Notes under the pieces: model-generated
What the model was told of the DNA's origin: nothing
The model's database searches: none
Seen by the model: the letters and a program-made list of their open reading frames with translations, nothing else
Part shown: in pieces, positions 16,994-25,611 of the stretch
Position numbering within the stretch: the stretch's first letter is position 1
Layout: the number at the start of each line of letters is the position of its first letter
Translations under genes and position numbers: made by a program
NCBI RefSeq assembly: GCF_031624635.1
Contig: NZ_JAMQOQ010000006.1
Span: 1 to 64,000 of the forward strand
Length of the DNA stretch: 64,000 nucleotides
Origin: Halogeometricum sp. S3BR5-2
Lineage (GTDB): Archaea > Halobacteriota > Halobacteria > Halobacteriales > Haloferacaceae
Direction of reading: 5' to 3'

Positions 16994-17314
16994 TCAGGCG
17001 TCGTGTCCGGACGCGACGGGACCGTCCCAGGCGTCGAAACCGCCGCGGAGGCTGGTCACGTCGGCGTCGAGATGGGAGTCGAGCATCGAGGCGACCCGAC
17101 GGGAACTCTGTCCGATGTAGCAGGCGACGACGATGTCGTCGCCCCACTCGGGGTCGACGTTCGCCAGCGAGAGGCGGTCGGTCGGGAGGTTCACCGACCC
17201 CTCGATATGTTCGGCGGCGAACGACGACGGGTCGCGGATGTCCACGACGGTGGTGTCCGCGTCCGCGTCTTCGAGTCTCGCCACGAGCGTCTCCGGCGTC
17301 GTCTCCGTCACCAT
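16994..17314 (-). CDS. Single-domain rhodanese-like protein
   Basis: A 106-residue sulfurtransferase-fold protein (GlpE/PspE size). VVDIRDPSSFAAEHIEGSVNLP is the strand-helix start of the rhodanese fold, and CYIGQSS holds the active-site cysteine, followed by RRVASML and GGFDAW. It could carry persulfide sulfur for thiolation reactions. It is divergent from the UbaA-like E1 gene, with about 138 bp between the starts. The pair fits a sulfur-relay context because E1-like MoeB/UbaA proteins act together with rhodaneses. Confidence 0.88.
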   Translation of the reverse strand: MVTETTPETLVARLEDADADTTVVDIRDPSSFAAEHIEGSVNLPTDRLSLANVDPEWGDDIVVACYIGQSSRRVASMLDSHLDADVTSLRGGFDAWDGPVASGHDA

Positions 17315-17422
17315 ATCCGGGACTTCGTCGCGCGCGGCAAACCCTCTTCGGTTCCGACTACTCCTCACGACGAATCGTGAGGGACGCCGCGCGCCCGCCG
17401 GCCGTCTTTCCGGCGGGCGCGG

Positions 17423-17430
17423 ATTTATTC
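17423..17430 (+). promoter_or_regulatory. TATA element of the UbaA-like gene
   Basis: ATTTATTC is centred 27 nt before the GTG start at 17453 and supports that start codon as the 5' end of a leaderless transcript. Confidence 0.45.
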
Positions 17431-17452
17431 GCGGCAGCCCCCAACGTCCGGT

Positions 17453-18262
17453 GTGACCCTCTCTCTCGACGCCACCCAACTGGACCGGTACTCCAGACAC
17501 ATCATCATGGACGAGGTGGGGCCGCCGGGACAGGAACGACTGCTCGACGCCTCGGTGCTCGTCGTCGGCGCCGGCGGCCTCGGGTCGCCCGTCGTCGAGT
17601 ACCTCGCCGCCGCGGGCGTCGGCCGCCTCGGAATCGTCGACGATGACGCCGTCGAGCGGAGCAACCTCCAGCGACAGGTAGTGCACGGCGACGACGACGT
17701 GGGACGACCCAAAGTCGACAGCGCCGCCGACTACGTCCGCGGCCTCAACCCCGACGTGGACGTCGACGCCCACGAGACGCGGTTGGAGAAGGGGAACGTC
17801 GGCATCCTCGGGGAGTACGACGTGGTCGTCGACGCGTCGGACAACTTCCCGACGCGATTCCTCGTCAACGACTTCTGCCGGATTCGCGACATCCCCGTGG
17901 CCCACGGCGCCATCTATCGGTTCGAGGGGCAGGCGACGACGCTCGTCCCCGGCGGCCCCTGCTATCGGTGTCTGTTCCCCGAGGCGCCCGAACCCGGCAC
18001 CGTCCCCGACTGCGCGACGACGGGCGTCCTCGGCGTCCTCCCGGGCACTCTCGGCTGTATCCAGGCGACCGAGGCGGTGAAACTCGTTCTGGAAGCGGGA
18101 GAACCGCTCGCGGGCCGCCTCCTGTTCTACGACGCGATGGAGATGACGTTCGAGACGGTTCCCTACCGACGGAACCCCGACTGCCCGGTGTGCGGCGAGG
18201 ACCCCATCGACTCCCTCGACGGCGTCGAGTACACCGACGCCTGCGCGGTGTCCGTCGAGTAG
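17453..18262 (+). CDS. ubaA: E1-like SAMP-activating enzyme / MoeB-ThiF family protein
   Basis: A 269-residue ThiF/MoeB/HesA adenylyltransferase. It has LVVGAGGLGSPVVEYLAAAG (nucleotide-binding loop), IVDDDAVERSNLQRQVV with the catalytic Arg and metal-binding Asp, and the zinc-binding cysteines of the C-x2-C pairs in GPCYRCLFP and CPVCGED. The crossover region has the cysteine-containing VPDCATTGVLG. In haloarchaea this family (UbaA) adenylates ubiquitin-like SAMP proteins for protein tagging, tRNA thiolation and molybdopterin synthesis. The start codon is GTG, with a good TATA box in front. The window contains a molybdoenzyme that would depend on such a pathway. Confidence 0.9.
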   Translation: MTLSLDATQLDRYSRHIIMDEVGPPGQERLLDASVLVVGAGGLGSPVVEYLAAAGVGRLGIVDDDAVERSNLQRQVVHGDDDVGRPKVDSAADYVRGLNPDVDVDAHETRLEKGNVGILGEYDVVVDASDNFPTRFLVNDFCRIRDIPVAHGAIYRFEGQATTLVPGGPCYRCLFPEAPEPGTVPDCATTGVLGVLPGTLGCIQATEAVKLVLEAGEPLAGRLLFYDAMEMTFETVPYRRNPDCPVCGEDPIDSLDGVEYTDACAVSVE

Positions 18263-18299
18263 GTCGGCTCCGCGGCCGCCCGTGCGGTCGCCGTCGCTC

Positions 18300-19952
18300 C
18301 TACTCTCCGCCGGTCGGTCGGGCCGACTCGGGGCGCGGGGCCGCGGCGGAGTCGGACCCGCCGCTCCCGCGCGCGTCGGTGTCGGACGTTTCGGAGACGG
18401 AGGCGTCGACGTCGAACGAGGCCGACACGTCGCCGCCGCAGAGGCGCGCGACCCGGTCGGTCAGTTCGCCGAGCGTCACCGTCTGGTCGGCCGTGGCGTC
18501 GGTTATCTCGGTCGAGGCGTCCCGGGCGTCGAAAGCGCGCGACTGGGCGCTCTGGATGGTCGTCGTCACCTGCTCGATGTTCTCCGCCTGTCCGTCCGTC
18601 GCGCGGGCGACTTCCGCGATGCCGTCGGCGCCCGTCCCGGTCGCCTCGGCTATCTCGTCGAGGGCGGTCAGCACGTCCGATATCTCCCCCGAGGCGACCC
18701 GAATCTGCTCGTGGGACTGCGCGGAGGCGTCGACGGTCTCGTCGGCCTGTTCGCGTATCTCGGCGATGCTCCCGGCGATTTCCTCGGTGTGCTCGTGCGT
18801 CTGGTTGGCGAGTTGCTTCACCTCGTCGGCGACGACGGCGAACCCCGACCCGGCCTCGCCGGCCCGCGCGGCCTCGATGTTGGCGTTGAGGGCGAGCAGG
18901 TTCGTCCGGTCGGCCACCTCGGCGATGACCTCGACGACCTCTTCGATTGCCTCCATCCGTTCGTGGAGTTCCGAGACCGTCTCCAGGAGATCCTCGGAGA
19001 TTTCGACGACGTTGTCGGTCGCCGTGCGGACGGACTCGCCGGCCCCGCGGGCGTCCTCGGCGGCCGTCTGCGCCTGCGCGGCGGAGGCGGCGACCTCGTC
19101 GGAGGTGGCGGCTATCTCCTCCATGCTGGCCGAGAGGTCCTCCATCTCGGCGGCGCCCGTGTCGAGCAGTTCGGCCTGCTCGGCGACGTGGGAGTCGATG
19201 CGCGTCGCGGCGTCGGCGGCGCGTTCGATGGCCTCGCCGAGATGGACTGCGGTCTCGTCGACTTCGTCGGCCAGTCGCTCGAAGCGCCCGGCCATCGCGT
19301 TGAACTCCGGCACGACGCGGAGCGTCGTCTCGGGGAGGTGGCCACCGTCGTCCTCGAATTCGATGCGCGCCGACAGGTCGCCGTCCGCGAGTGCGCCGAC
19401 CGTGTCGAGCAGTTCCTCGACGAGTCGCGTCGACGCGCGTTCGCGGGCGACCACGTCGGTGCGGTCGTAGATGGTCTCTATCACCGCGACGAGTTCCCCT
19501 CCCTCGAAGACGGGGCGGGCGACGAACCGGATGTGGCGTTCGACGCCGTCGCCGGTCACCATCGTGCTCCGGTCCTCGAAGCCGCCGTCGCCCGTGGCCG
19601 CCACGCCGAACGCCTCGTCGGCGTCGGCGGGCGCTTCGAGCACTTTGTCCGCTAAGGTCTTGGCCCGTCGGCCGTCGGGGTAGAACGCCTCGCTGGCGTG
19701 CCGGGACCCGAGGGCGTCCGACGAGGGGACCGCGGTGAGCGCCGCTATCTGCCGGTTCCACGCGACGACCGTTCCCTCGGCGTCGAGCACGAACGCCGGC
19801 GCGCCGACGCCTTCGAGCAGTTGAGTGCTGGTCAGCGAACGCGCGACGCCGGTGACCGTCTCCGAGGCGTCGGCGACGGTCCCGCCGTCGGGACGGGCGC
19901 CACCACCGCTCGAAAGCGCGTTCGAGAGGCGGGTGAGCAACGAATTCGACAT
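18300..19952 (-). CDS. Soluble methyl-accepting taxis transducer with PAS domain
   Basis: A 550-residue chemoreceptor without transmembrane segments, so it is cytoplasmic. A PAS domain spans about 45-155 ([18 protein letters not shown]). It is followed by a HAMP-like linker ([18 protein letters not shown]) and a long coiled-coil signalling domain whose tip contains [18 protein letters not shown], the CheA/CheW contact. Methylatable Glu/Gln pairs lie on both arms. The acidic, Ser-rich tail lacks a CheR-binding pentapeptide. It may sense redox state, light or a cytoplasmic metabolite through the PAS pocket. The start at 19952 (MSNSLL) is better than one 22 codons upstream. Confidence 0.92.
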   Translation of the reverse strand: MSNSLLTRLSNALSSGGGARPDGGTVADASETVTGVARSLTSTQLLEGVGAPAFVLDAEGTVVAWNRQIAALTAVPSSDALGSRHASEAFYPDGRRAKTLADKVLEAPADADEAFGVAATGDGGFEDRSTMVTGDGVERHIRFVARPVFEGGELVAVIETIYDRTDVVARERASTRLVEELLDTVGALADGDLSARIEFEDDGGHLPETTLRVVPEFNAMAGRFERLADEVDETAVHLGEAIERAADAATRIDSHVAEQAELLDTGAAEMEDLSASMEEIAATSDEVAASAAQAQTAAEDARGAGESVRTATDNVVEISEDLLETVSELHERMEAIEEVVEVIAEVADRTNLLALNANIEAARAGEAGSGFAVVADEVKQLANQTHEHTEEIAGSIAEIREQADETVDASAQSHEQIRVASGEISDVLTALDEIAEATGTGADGIAEVARATDGQAENIEQVTTTIQSAQSRAFDARDASTEITDATADQTVTLGELTDRVARLCGGDVSASFDVDASVSETSDTDARGSGGSDSAAAPRPESARPTGGE

Positions 19953-20296
19953 CGTCACCCATTTCAACAGATAGTTGATAATTCTTTCTAGCTGATTTCC
20001 ACGGTTGATAATAGCCACCGTCGGTCGAACGAGAGGGGCCGGGACGGAGTCGAACGAGAGTGGGAGGCACGGGACGACTCGTCAGTACCGCGGGGCGGAC
20101 CGCTCTGAGGAGTGTGGCGAACACGGCGGCACCGACGCGTCCGCGAACGGGTGTGCCGCGCTCCGCGCGCCCGTCCGCGGCGACTCTCAGGTCACGACGG
20201 GCGTGGTCTCGTCATCGGATGTGAACGTTCGGTCGAGAGCCGACGGCGAGTCCCGCAGACCGCAGCGTTTTATCGGCCGCGACGCGGAGAGGAGGT
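19953..20296. other. Divergent intergenic region between the taxis transducer and mutS (344 bp)
   Basis: The left 60 bp is A/T-rich and contains the GTTGATAAT repeats and probable promoter for the transducer. The right end has GTTTTATCG (20266-20274) 27 nt before the mutS ATG, a probable TATA element. The middle is GC-rich with no convincing reading frame or RNA structure. Confidence 0.5.
19974..20012. repeat. Direct repeat GTTGATAAT upstream of the taxis transducer
   Basis: Two exact copies of GTTGATAAT lie 30 bp apart (19974-19982 and 20004-20012) in the A/T-rich promoter region of the transducer gene. A spacing of about three helical turns is what a dimeric regulator bound on one face would use. 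No regulator is assigned. Confidence 0.45.
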
Positions 20297-23032
20297 ATGA
20301 CCTCGCAGGGAATCGTCGAGGAGTTTCTCTCTTTGAAGTCCGACACGGAGGCGGATGTTCTGACGATGCAGTGCGGCGATTTTTATGAATTTTTCGCCGA
20401 CGACGCGGAGTTGGTGGCCGAGGAGTTGGACCTGAAGGTGTCGAAGAAGTCCTCGCACGGGTCGTCGTACCCGATGGCCGGCGTGCCGGTGGACGACCTC
20501 ACGCCGTACCTGAAGGTGCTCGTCGAACGCGGCTACCGGGTGGCCGTGGCCGACCAGTTCGACGGCGACGACGGCGGCCACTACCGCGAGGTGACGCGCG
20601 TCGTCACGCCGGGGACGCTGTTGGAGACGTCGGGCGCCGAGGCGCGCTACATCGCCGCCGTCGTCGCCGAGGAGGGCGGCGACCGGGTGGGACTCGCGTT
20701 CGCCGACGTGACGACGGGGCAGTTCTTCGTCACCGAGACGGCCGACGCCGACGCGGCCCACTCGGAACTCTACCGCTTCGCGCCCGTCGAACTCCTCCCC
20801 GGTCCCGTCGTCAGAGGCGACGACGAGTTCCTGCGCCGCCTCCGCGAGGAGACGGACGCCTCGCTGTCGCTGTTCGAGGCGGACGCCTTCGCGCCCGGCC
20901 GGGCGAAACACGTCGTCCGCGAGCAGTTCGGCCGCGAGACGCTGTCGAGCGTCGGACTGGACTCCGAGTTGGCCGTCCGCGCCGCGGGCGCCCTCCTCGG
21001 GTACGTCGAGGAGACGGGCACGGGCGTCCGCCGGTCGATGACCCGCCTGCAGACGTACGAGACGCGCGACCACCTCGAACTCGACGCGACGACCCAGCGC
21101 AACCTCGAACTGACGGAGACGATGCACGGGGGGACGGAGGGGTCGCTCGTGGACGCCATCGATCATACGGTGACGAGTCCGGGCGGCCGCCTCCTCCGCG
21201 AGTGGGTCACCCGCCCGCACCGGGACAGGGGGGAACTCGAACGCCGACTCGACGCCGTCTCGGCGCTGGCGCGGGAGGCACTCGCGCGTGAACGCGTGCG
21301 CGAGGAGTTGGGGGACGCGTACGACCTCGAACGCCTCGCCGCGCGCGCCGCCTCCGGAAGCGCCGGCGCGAACGACCTGCTGTCGGTGCGCGACACCCTC
21401 GCCGTCCTCCCCGCCGTCGCCGAGGCGATAGAGGACGGACCGCTGGCGGACTCCCCCCTCGCGGACGTGGTGGCGCGGCCGGACCGCGAGGCGGCGGCGG
21501 CCCTGCGCGAGGAACTCGCCGGTGCCCTCGCGGAGGACCCGCCAAAGACGGTGCGGCAGGGCGGCCTATTTAAAAGAGGCTACGACGACGAACTCGACGA
21601 ACTCATCGAAGGCCACGAGGAGGCCGAGCGCTGGATAGACGCGCTGGCCGACCGCGAGAAACGCGAGCACGGCCTCTCGCACGTCACCGTCGACCGGAAC
21701 AAGACCGACGGCTACTACATTCAGGTCGGCAAGTCCGTCGCCGACGGGGTGCCCGAACACTACCGCGAGATAAAGACGCTGAAGAACTCCAAGCGGTTCG
21801 TCACCGACGAGTTGGAGGAGAGAGAGCGCGACATCCTCCGACTGGAGGAGTCCCGCGGGGAGTTAGAGTACGACCTGTTCTGCGACCTGCGCGAACGCGT
21901 GGCGGAGGCGGCCGAACTCCTGCAGGACGTGGGGCGCGCCCTCGCGGAGGTGGACGTACTGGCGTCGCTGGCGACGCACGCCGCCGGCAACGACTGGGTG
22001 CGCCCGACGCTGACCGAGTCGGGACCGCTCCGCATCGACGCCGGGCGGCACCCCGTCGTCGAGCGCACGACCGAGTTCGTCCCGAACGACCTCCACATGG
22101 ACCGAGAGCGCGGCTTCCTCATCGTCACCGGGCCGAACATGAGCGGGAAGTCGACGTACATGCGGCAGGCGGCGCTCATCGTTCTCTTGGCCCAAGTGGG
22201 AAGCTTCGTCCCCGCGCGCTCGGCCGAGATAGGCGTCGTCGACGGCATCTACACCCGCGTCGGCGCGCTGGACGAACTCGCGCAGGGGCGCTCGACGTTC
22301 ATGGTGGAGATGCAGGAGCTATCGAACATCCTCCACTCGGCGACGGAGGATTCGCTCGTCATTCTCGACGAGGTGGGCCGCGGGACGGCGACGTACGACG
22401 GCATCTCCATCGCGTGGGCCGCCACGGAGTATCTCCACAACGAGGTGAAGGCGAAGACGCTGTTCGCGACGCACTACCACGAACTCACGTCGCTCGCGGA
22501 CCACCTCGACCGAGTGGCGAACGTCCACGTCGCGGCGGAGGAACGCGACGGCGACGTGACCTTTCTTCGAACGGTGCAGGAGGGACCGACCGACCGCTCC
22601 TACGGCATCCACGTCGCCGACTTGGCGGGCGTGCCCGAACCCGTCGTCTCCCGCGCCGACGACGTGTTGGGGCGACTCCGCGCCGAGAAGGCCATCGAAG
22701 CGAAGGGCGGCGGGACGAACGAACCCGTGCAGGCGGTGTTCGACCTCTCGTCGGGGCAGTTCGGCGGGGGCGGAAACGGCGGCGAGACGAACGGCGGCGG
22801 AGAGAACAACGAGGCGGCCGCCGTCCAGCGGTCGCGGCCGGCGTCGAACGCCGGGTCGGGAGGCGGCACCGACGCCGACGCCGATACCGATGCCGACGGC
22901 GGCGAGGCCGCGGACCCCGAACGCGACGCCGTCGTCGCGGAACTGCGCGAGACGGACGTGAACGGGACGTCGCCGCTGGAGCTGATGCAACGGGTGCAGG
23001 AGTGGCAGTCGCGGTTGGACGAAGAGTCGTAG
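20297..23032 (+). CDS. mutS: DNA mismatch repair ATPase MutS
   Basis: The 911-residue product has the full MutS1 layout. The mismatch-binding domain carries the F-Y-E motif (GDFYEFF, near residue 30). Connector, core and clamp domains follow. The ATPase has Walker A GPNMSGKST (about 612-620), Walker B VILDEVGRG (about 690) and the dimer-contact histidine segment FATHYHEL. A disordered Gly/Asn/Asp linker (about 815-880) precedes a C-terminal helix-turn-helix (LELMQRVQEWQSRL). The mismatch Phe and Glu are intact, so it should act in true mismatch recognition and not only in recombination like MutS5. mutL lies 2.6 kb downstream on the same strand. Confidence 0.96.
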   Translation: MTSQGIVEEFLSLKSDTEADVLTMQCGDFYEFFADDAELVAEELDLKVSKKSSHGSSYPMAGVPVDDLTPYLKVLVERGYRVAVADQFDGDDGGHYREVTRVVTPGTLLETSGAEARYIAAVVAEEGGDRVGLAFADVTTGQFFVTETADADAAHSELYRFAPVELLPGPVVRGDDEFLRRLREETDASLSLFEADAFAPGRAKHVVREQFGRETLSSVGLDSELAVRAAGALLGYVEETGTGVRRSMTRLQTYETRDHLELDATTQRNLELTETMHGGTEGSLVDAIDHTVTSPGGRLLREWVTRPHRDRGELERRLDAVSALAREALARERVREELGDAYDLERLAARAASGSAGANDLLSVRDTLAVLPAVAEAIEDGPLADSPLADVVARPDREAAAALREELAGALAEDPPKTVRQGGLFKRGYDDELDELIEGHEEAERWIDALADREKREHGLSHVTVDRNKTDGYYIQVGKSVADGVPEHYREIKTLKNSKRFVTDELEERERDILRLEESRGELEYDLFCDLRERVAEAAELLQDVGRALAEVDVLASLATHAAGNDWVRPTLTESGPLRIDAGRHPVVERTTEFVPNDLHMDRERGFLIVTGPNMSGKSTYMRQAALIVLLAQVGSFVPARSAEIGVVDGIYTRVGALDELAQGRSTFMVEMQELSNILHSATEDSLVILDEVGRGTATYDGISIAWAATEYLHNEVKAKTLFATHYHELTSLADHLDRVANVHVAAEERDGDVTFLRTVQEGPTDRSYGIHVADLAGVPEPVVSRADDVLGRLRAEKAIEAKGGGTNEPVQAVFDLSSGQFGGGGNGGETNGGGENNEAAAVQRSRPASNAGSGGGTDADADTDADGGEAADPERDAVVAELRETDVNGTSPLELMQRVQEWQSRLDEES

Positions 23033-23182
23033 GCGCCGTCTCCGCCGGCTGAGAATCGGGCGCGACTATTTGTCGGAGCGGAGCGTCCACGGGAGCACCG
23101 CATCGCCCCCCCGAAACGAGACGGCGGTCCGACCCACGGACCCCGACGCGCGGCGTCGGCGGCGGGGCGACGAACGAAGACG

Positions 23183-23938
23183 ATGACACGTGACGCCAGG
23201 CCGACGATCGGAATCTCGTACGCCGCGAGCGGCGGCAACCCGGTGAAGCTCCGCCTGTTCGAGCGGGTGCGGACGTGGGCGGACCTGATACTGCTGAAGT
23301 CGGAGCACCGGCATCCGGACCTACCGGAGATGGGGCTCGACCTCTACCACATGGCCCGCTGGTCGCCGTCGGCGTACGCGGACTTCGAGTCGGCCCGCGA
23401 CGCCGGCGTCCCGACCGTCAACTCCTACGAGGGGGCGCGGGCCACCGAGGACCGACTCGCCTCCGCCCGGGCCTGCGTCGACGCCGGCCTCCCGTTCGTC
23501 GACTTCGAGTACGGGACCGCGGCGGAGATAACGCTGGACCCGCCGGTGTTGGTCAAGGCCCGCCACGAACTCGACGACGACGGGCACGACTTCCACCGCG
23601 TGTTCACCGGTCCGATAGAGTTCGATGGCGAGCGGATGGTCGAGCGGTACGTCGTCCCCGCGCGGAGCTTCAAGGTGTTCAACGTCGGCGAGAACGTCCG
23701 GGCGACCGAACGGGTGTCGGAAGACAGCGAGTGGGAGCAGGTCGACGTCGCCGGCCGGTTCGCCGAACTCGCCGCCGACGTCGCCGCGCTGTTCGACCTG
23801 CGGCTGTTCGAGCTCGACATACTCGTTCATAAGAACTACTACATCATCGATATCAACCCGGTGGTGAGCCTCGACGGCGTCGAGGACGGCGTCGACGTCT
23901 ACGAGGAACTGCTCCGGACGGCCAGCGGAGTCGGCTGA
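23183..23938 (+). CDS. Small ATP-grasp superfamily protein
   Basis: A 251-residue protein that looks like a compact ATP-grasp ligase. LVKARHELDDDGHDFHRVF and ERYVVPARSFKVFNVG correspond to the ATP-contacting strands, and FELDILVHKNYYIIDINPVV ends in the metal-binding D-I-N-P motif of RimK/glutathione-synthetase-like enzymes. The N-terminal domain is short compared with RimK (about 290 residues). The substrate is unknown. It starts 150 nt after mutS and converges on a metallophosphoesterase gene. Confidence 0.7.
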   Translation: MTRDARPTIGISYAASGGNPVKLRLFERVRTWADLILLKSEHRHPDLPEMGLDLYHMARWSPSAYADFESARDAGVPTVNSYEGARATEDRLASARACVDAGLPFVDFEYGTAAEITLDPPVLVKARHELDDDGHDFHRVFTGPIEFDGERMVERYVVPARSFKVFNVGENVRATERVSEDSEWEQVDVAGRFAELAADVAALFDLRLFELDILVHKNYYIIDINPVVSLDGVEDGVDVYEELLRTASGVG

Positions 23939-23984
23939 CCGGCGATTCGTACGGCCCGCGGGGCGGGCCGGTCGGCAGTTCCGG

Positions 23985-24992
23985 TCAGTCCGAGCGAATC
24001 GGGCGTATCTCGCCCGTCGGGTCGGCCCGCTCGTCGACGAGCGGGAGGTTGCTCAACTGTTCGGCGTTCAGCCCGGAGATGACGGAACTGCGGGCGGAGT
24101 GAGACTGCGACGCCTCGTAGGCCGCCGCGACCTGCTCGCGGGTCGCCGCGGTCCGAGAGCGGACCGTCGTCCCCGTCTCGTCGACGTCGAGCAGGAGGTA
24201 CGACTGCGGGAACGAGCACAGTCCGGGGGAGACGAGTCCGCGGACGCCGCGCTCGCGGACCAGCGAGAGGAGGTGGACGTGCCCGGAGAGGTGAAGCGGG
24301 ACGTCGTGCCGCGAGAGCACGTCGAGCAGCGCGTCCGCGTTCTCGACCGGCGGGTGGGGCGCCCAGTCGTCGCCGACGTGGGCCGCGAGTCCGGGGAGAT
24401 TGTGGTGGCTGACGACGATTGCCTCCGCCGAGTCGGCGAGCATCCCGTCGAGGCGTTCGAGTTGCGCGTCGGAGACGGTCGCCGCCTCCTCCCCGTCGGG
24501 GCCGAGCGCCGTCGCGCTGTTGAGGCCGACGACGTCCAGTCCGCCGAGTGAGAGGCGCACCGGGAACCCGCCGTCGGTGAACAGTCGTTCGAAGCGCGCG
24601 ACGCGTCGCTCCTTGACGTCGTGGTTGCCCGGAACGACGAGAACCGGGACGCCGACGTCGTCGAGAATCGAACGCACGCACGCGATGTCGCGTTCCTCGC
24701 CGTCCTTCGTCAGATCGCCGGAGACGACGATGGCGTCCGCTCCCCGGCGCTCGGCGTCGGCCAGCGTCTCTCGAAACAGCTCTTGCGTCCGGTGAAACAC
24801 CTTCCACGTTCCCTCCGCGTCGACGGAGACGTGCGGGTCCGAGACGACGGCGACTCTCGTCGGGGTCGCGGCTCGCGGCCGGTCGAAGCGTGCGAGCGGA
24901 CGCTCCGAGGCGGCGAACGCACGCAACGCCGCCGCCGAGGCGGCATCGTCTTCCGCGAACTGCGGTCGTTCGGCGAGTTCTTCGACGCTCAT
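23985..24992 (-). CDS. Calcineurin-like metallophosphoesterase
   Basis: A 335-residue two-metal phosphoesterase with the motif series VSDPHVS (D-x-H), VVSGDLTKDG (GDxxxxG), VVPGNHDV (GNHD), VVSHHNLPG and HLSGHVHLL (GHxH), which supplies all metal ligands. The best relatives are the 3',5'-cAMP phosphodiesterase/Icc-like branch, but the substrate is not certain. An acidic N-terminal helix (MSVEELAERPQF) precedes the fold. A CTTATC box is centred 27 nt before this ATG on the minus strand, which supports the start over an upstream in-frame ATG (25076). It is convergent with the ATP-grasp gene. Confidence 0.88.
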   Translation of the reverse strand: MSVEELAERPQFAEDDAASAAALRAFAASERPLARFDRPRAATPTRVAVVSDPHVSVDAEGTWKVFHRTQELFRETLADAERRGADAIVVSGDLTKDGEERDIACVRSILDDVGVPVLVVPGNHDVKERRVARFERLFTDGGFPVRLSLGGLDVVGLNSATALGPDGEEAATVSDAQLERLDGMLADSAEAIVVSHHNLPGLAAHVGDDWAPHPPVENADALLDVLSRHDVPLHLSGHVHLLSLVRERGVRGLVSPGLCSFPQSYLLLDVDETGTTVRSRTAATREQVAAAYEASQSHSARSSVISGLNAEQLSNLPLVDERADPTGEIRPIRSD

Positions 24993-25206
24993 CGACCTGA
25001 GATAGCGGGGTCCGACTGATAAGCGTAGTGAATTTCCTATATAGTCATCACCGTATCGATATATACTCGCCAACAAATGCGGAGTCGGCGTCGTCAGTAG
25101 GTGGGGAAAAACGAGGGGGAGGAGGACGCTGTTCCGGTCGTGCGGACACCCCCAGCGCCTGATACCATGGCGAAACTACAAGGGCGGGAGCGCCGACTGT
25201 GTTACA

Positions 25207-25611
25207 ATGACTGAGAGACCACTCCGGGCGACGGTGAGTCTTCGAGGAGTGCTGTTCGCTCCTGACGGCGACGTTCTCGTCGTTCAGCGGACGAGCGACG
25301 AGGGATGGGAACTGCCGGGCGGCCGCCTCGGGGCGCAGGAGGACGCGAACGAGGGCGTGAAGCGCGAAATCGTCGAGGAGACGGGACTGGACGTGAATCT
25401 CGGGCAACCAGTGCACGCCCTCGCGTGGCGGAACGACGACGACAACGGGCGGTTCGGCGTCTACTACTACGCCACCGTCACCGAGCGGACGGTGTCTCTG
25501 AGCCACGAGCACGTCGGCTACGAGTGGCTCTCGCCGCGGAAGGCCGAGCGCCGACTGAGCGGTCCGCAGGGAGACGCCGTGAGCAACGCCCGGGAGGTGC
25601 ACGACGAGTGA
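25207..25611 (+). CDS. NUDIX hydrolase
   Basis: A 134-residue NUDIX fold with a canonical box GRLGAQEDANEGVKREIVEE followed by TGL, which supplies the metal-binding glutamates. The family hydrolyses nucleoside diphosphates linked to another group; members next to repair genes may clear damaged nucleotides such as 8-oxo-dGTP (inference here). Its TGA overlaps the GTG start of mutL by three bases, so the two are translationally coupled. Confidence 0.92.
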   Translation: MTERPLRATVSLRGVLFAPDGDVLVVQRTSDEGWELPGGRLGAQEDANEGVKREIVEETGLDVNLGQPVHALAWRNDDDNGRFGVYYYATVTERTVSLSHEHVGYEWLSPRKAERRLSGPQGDAVSNAREVHDE

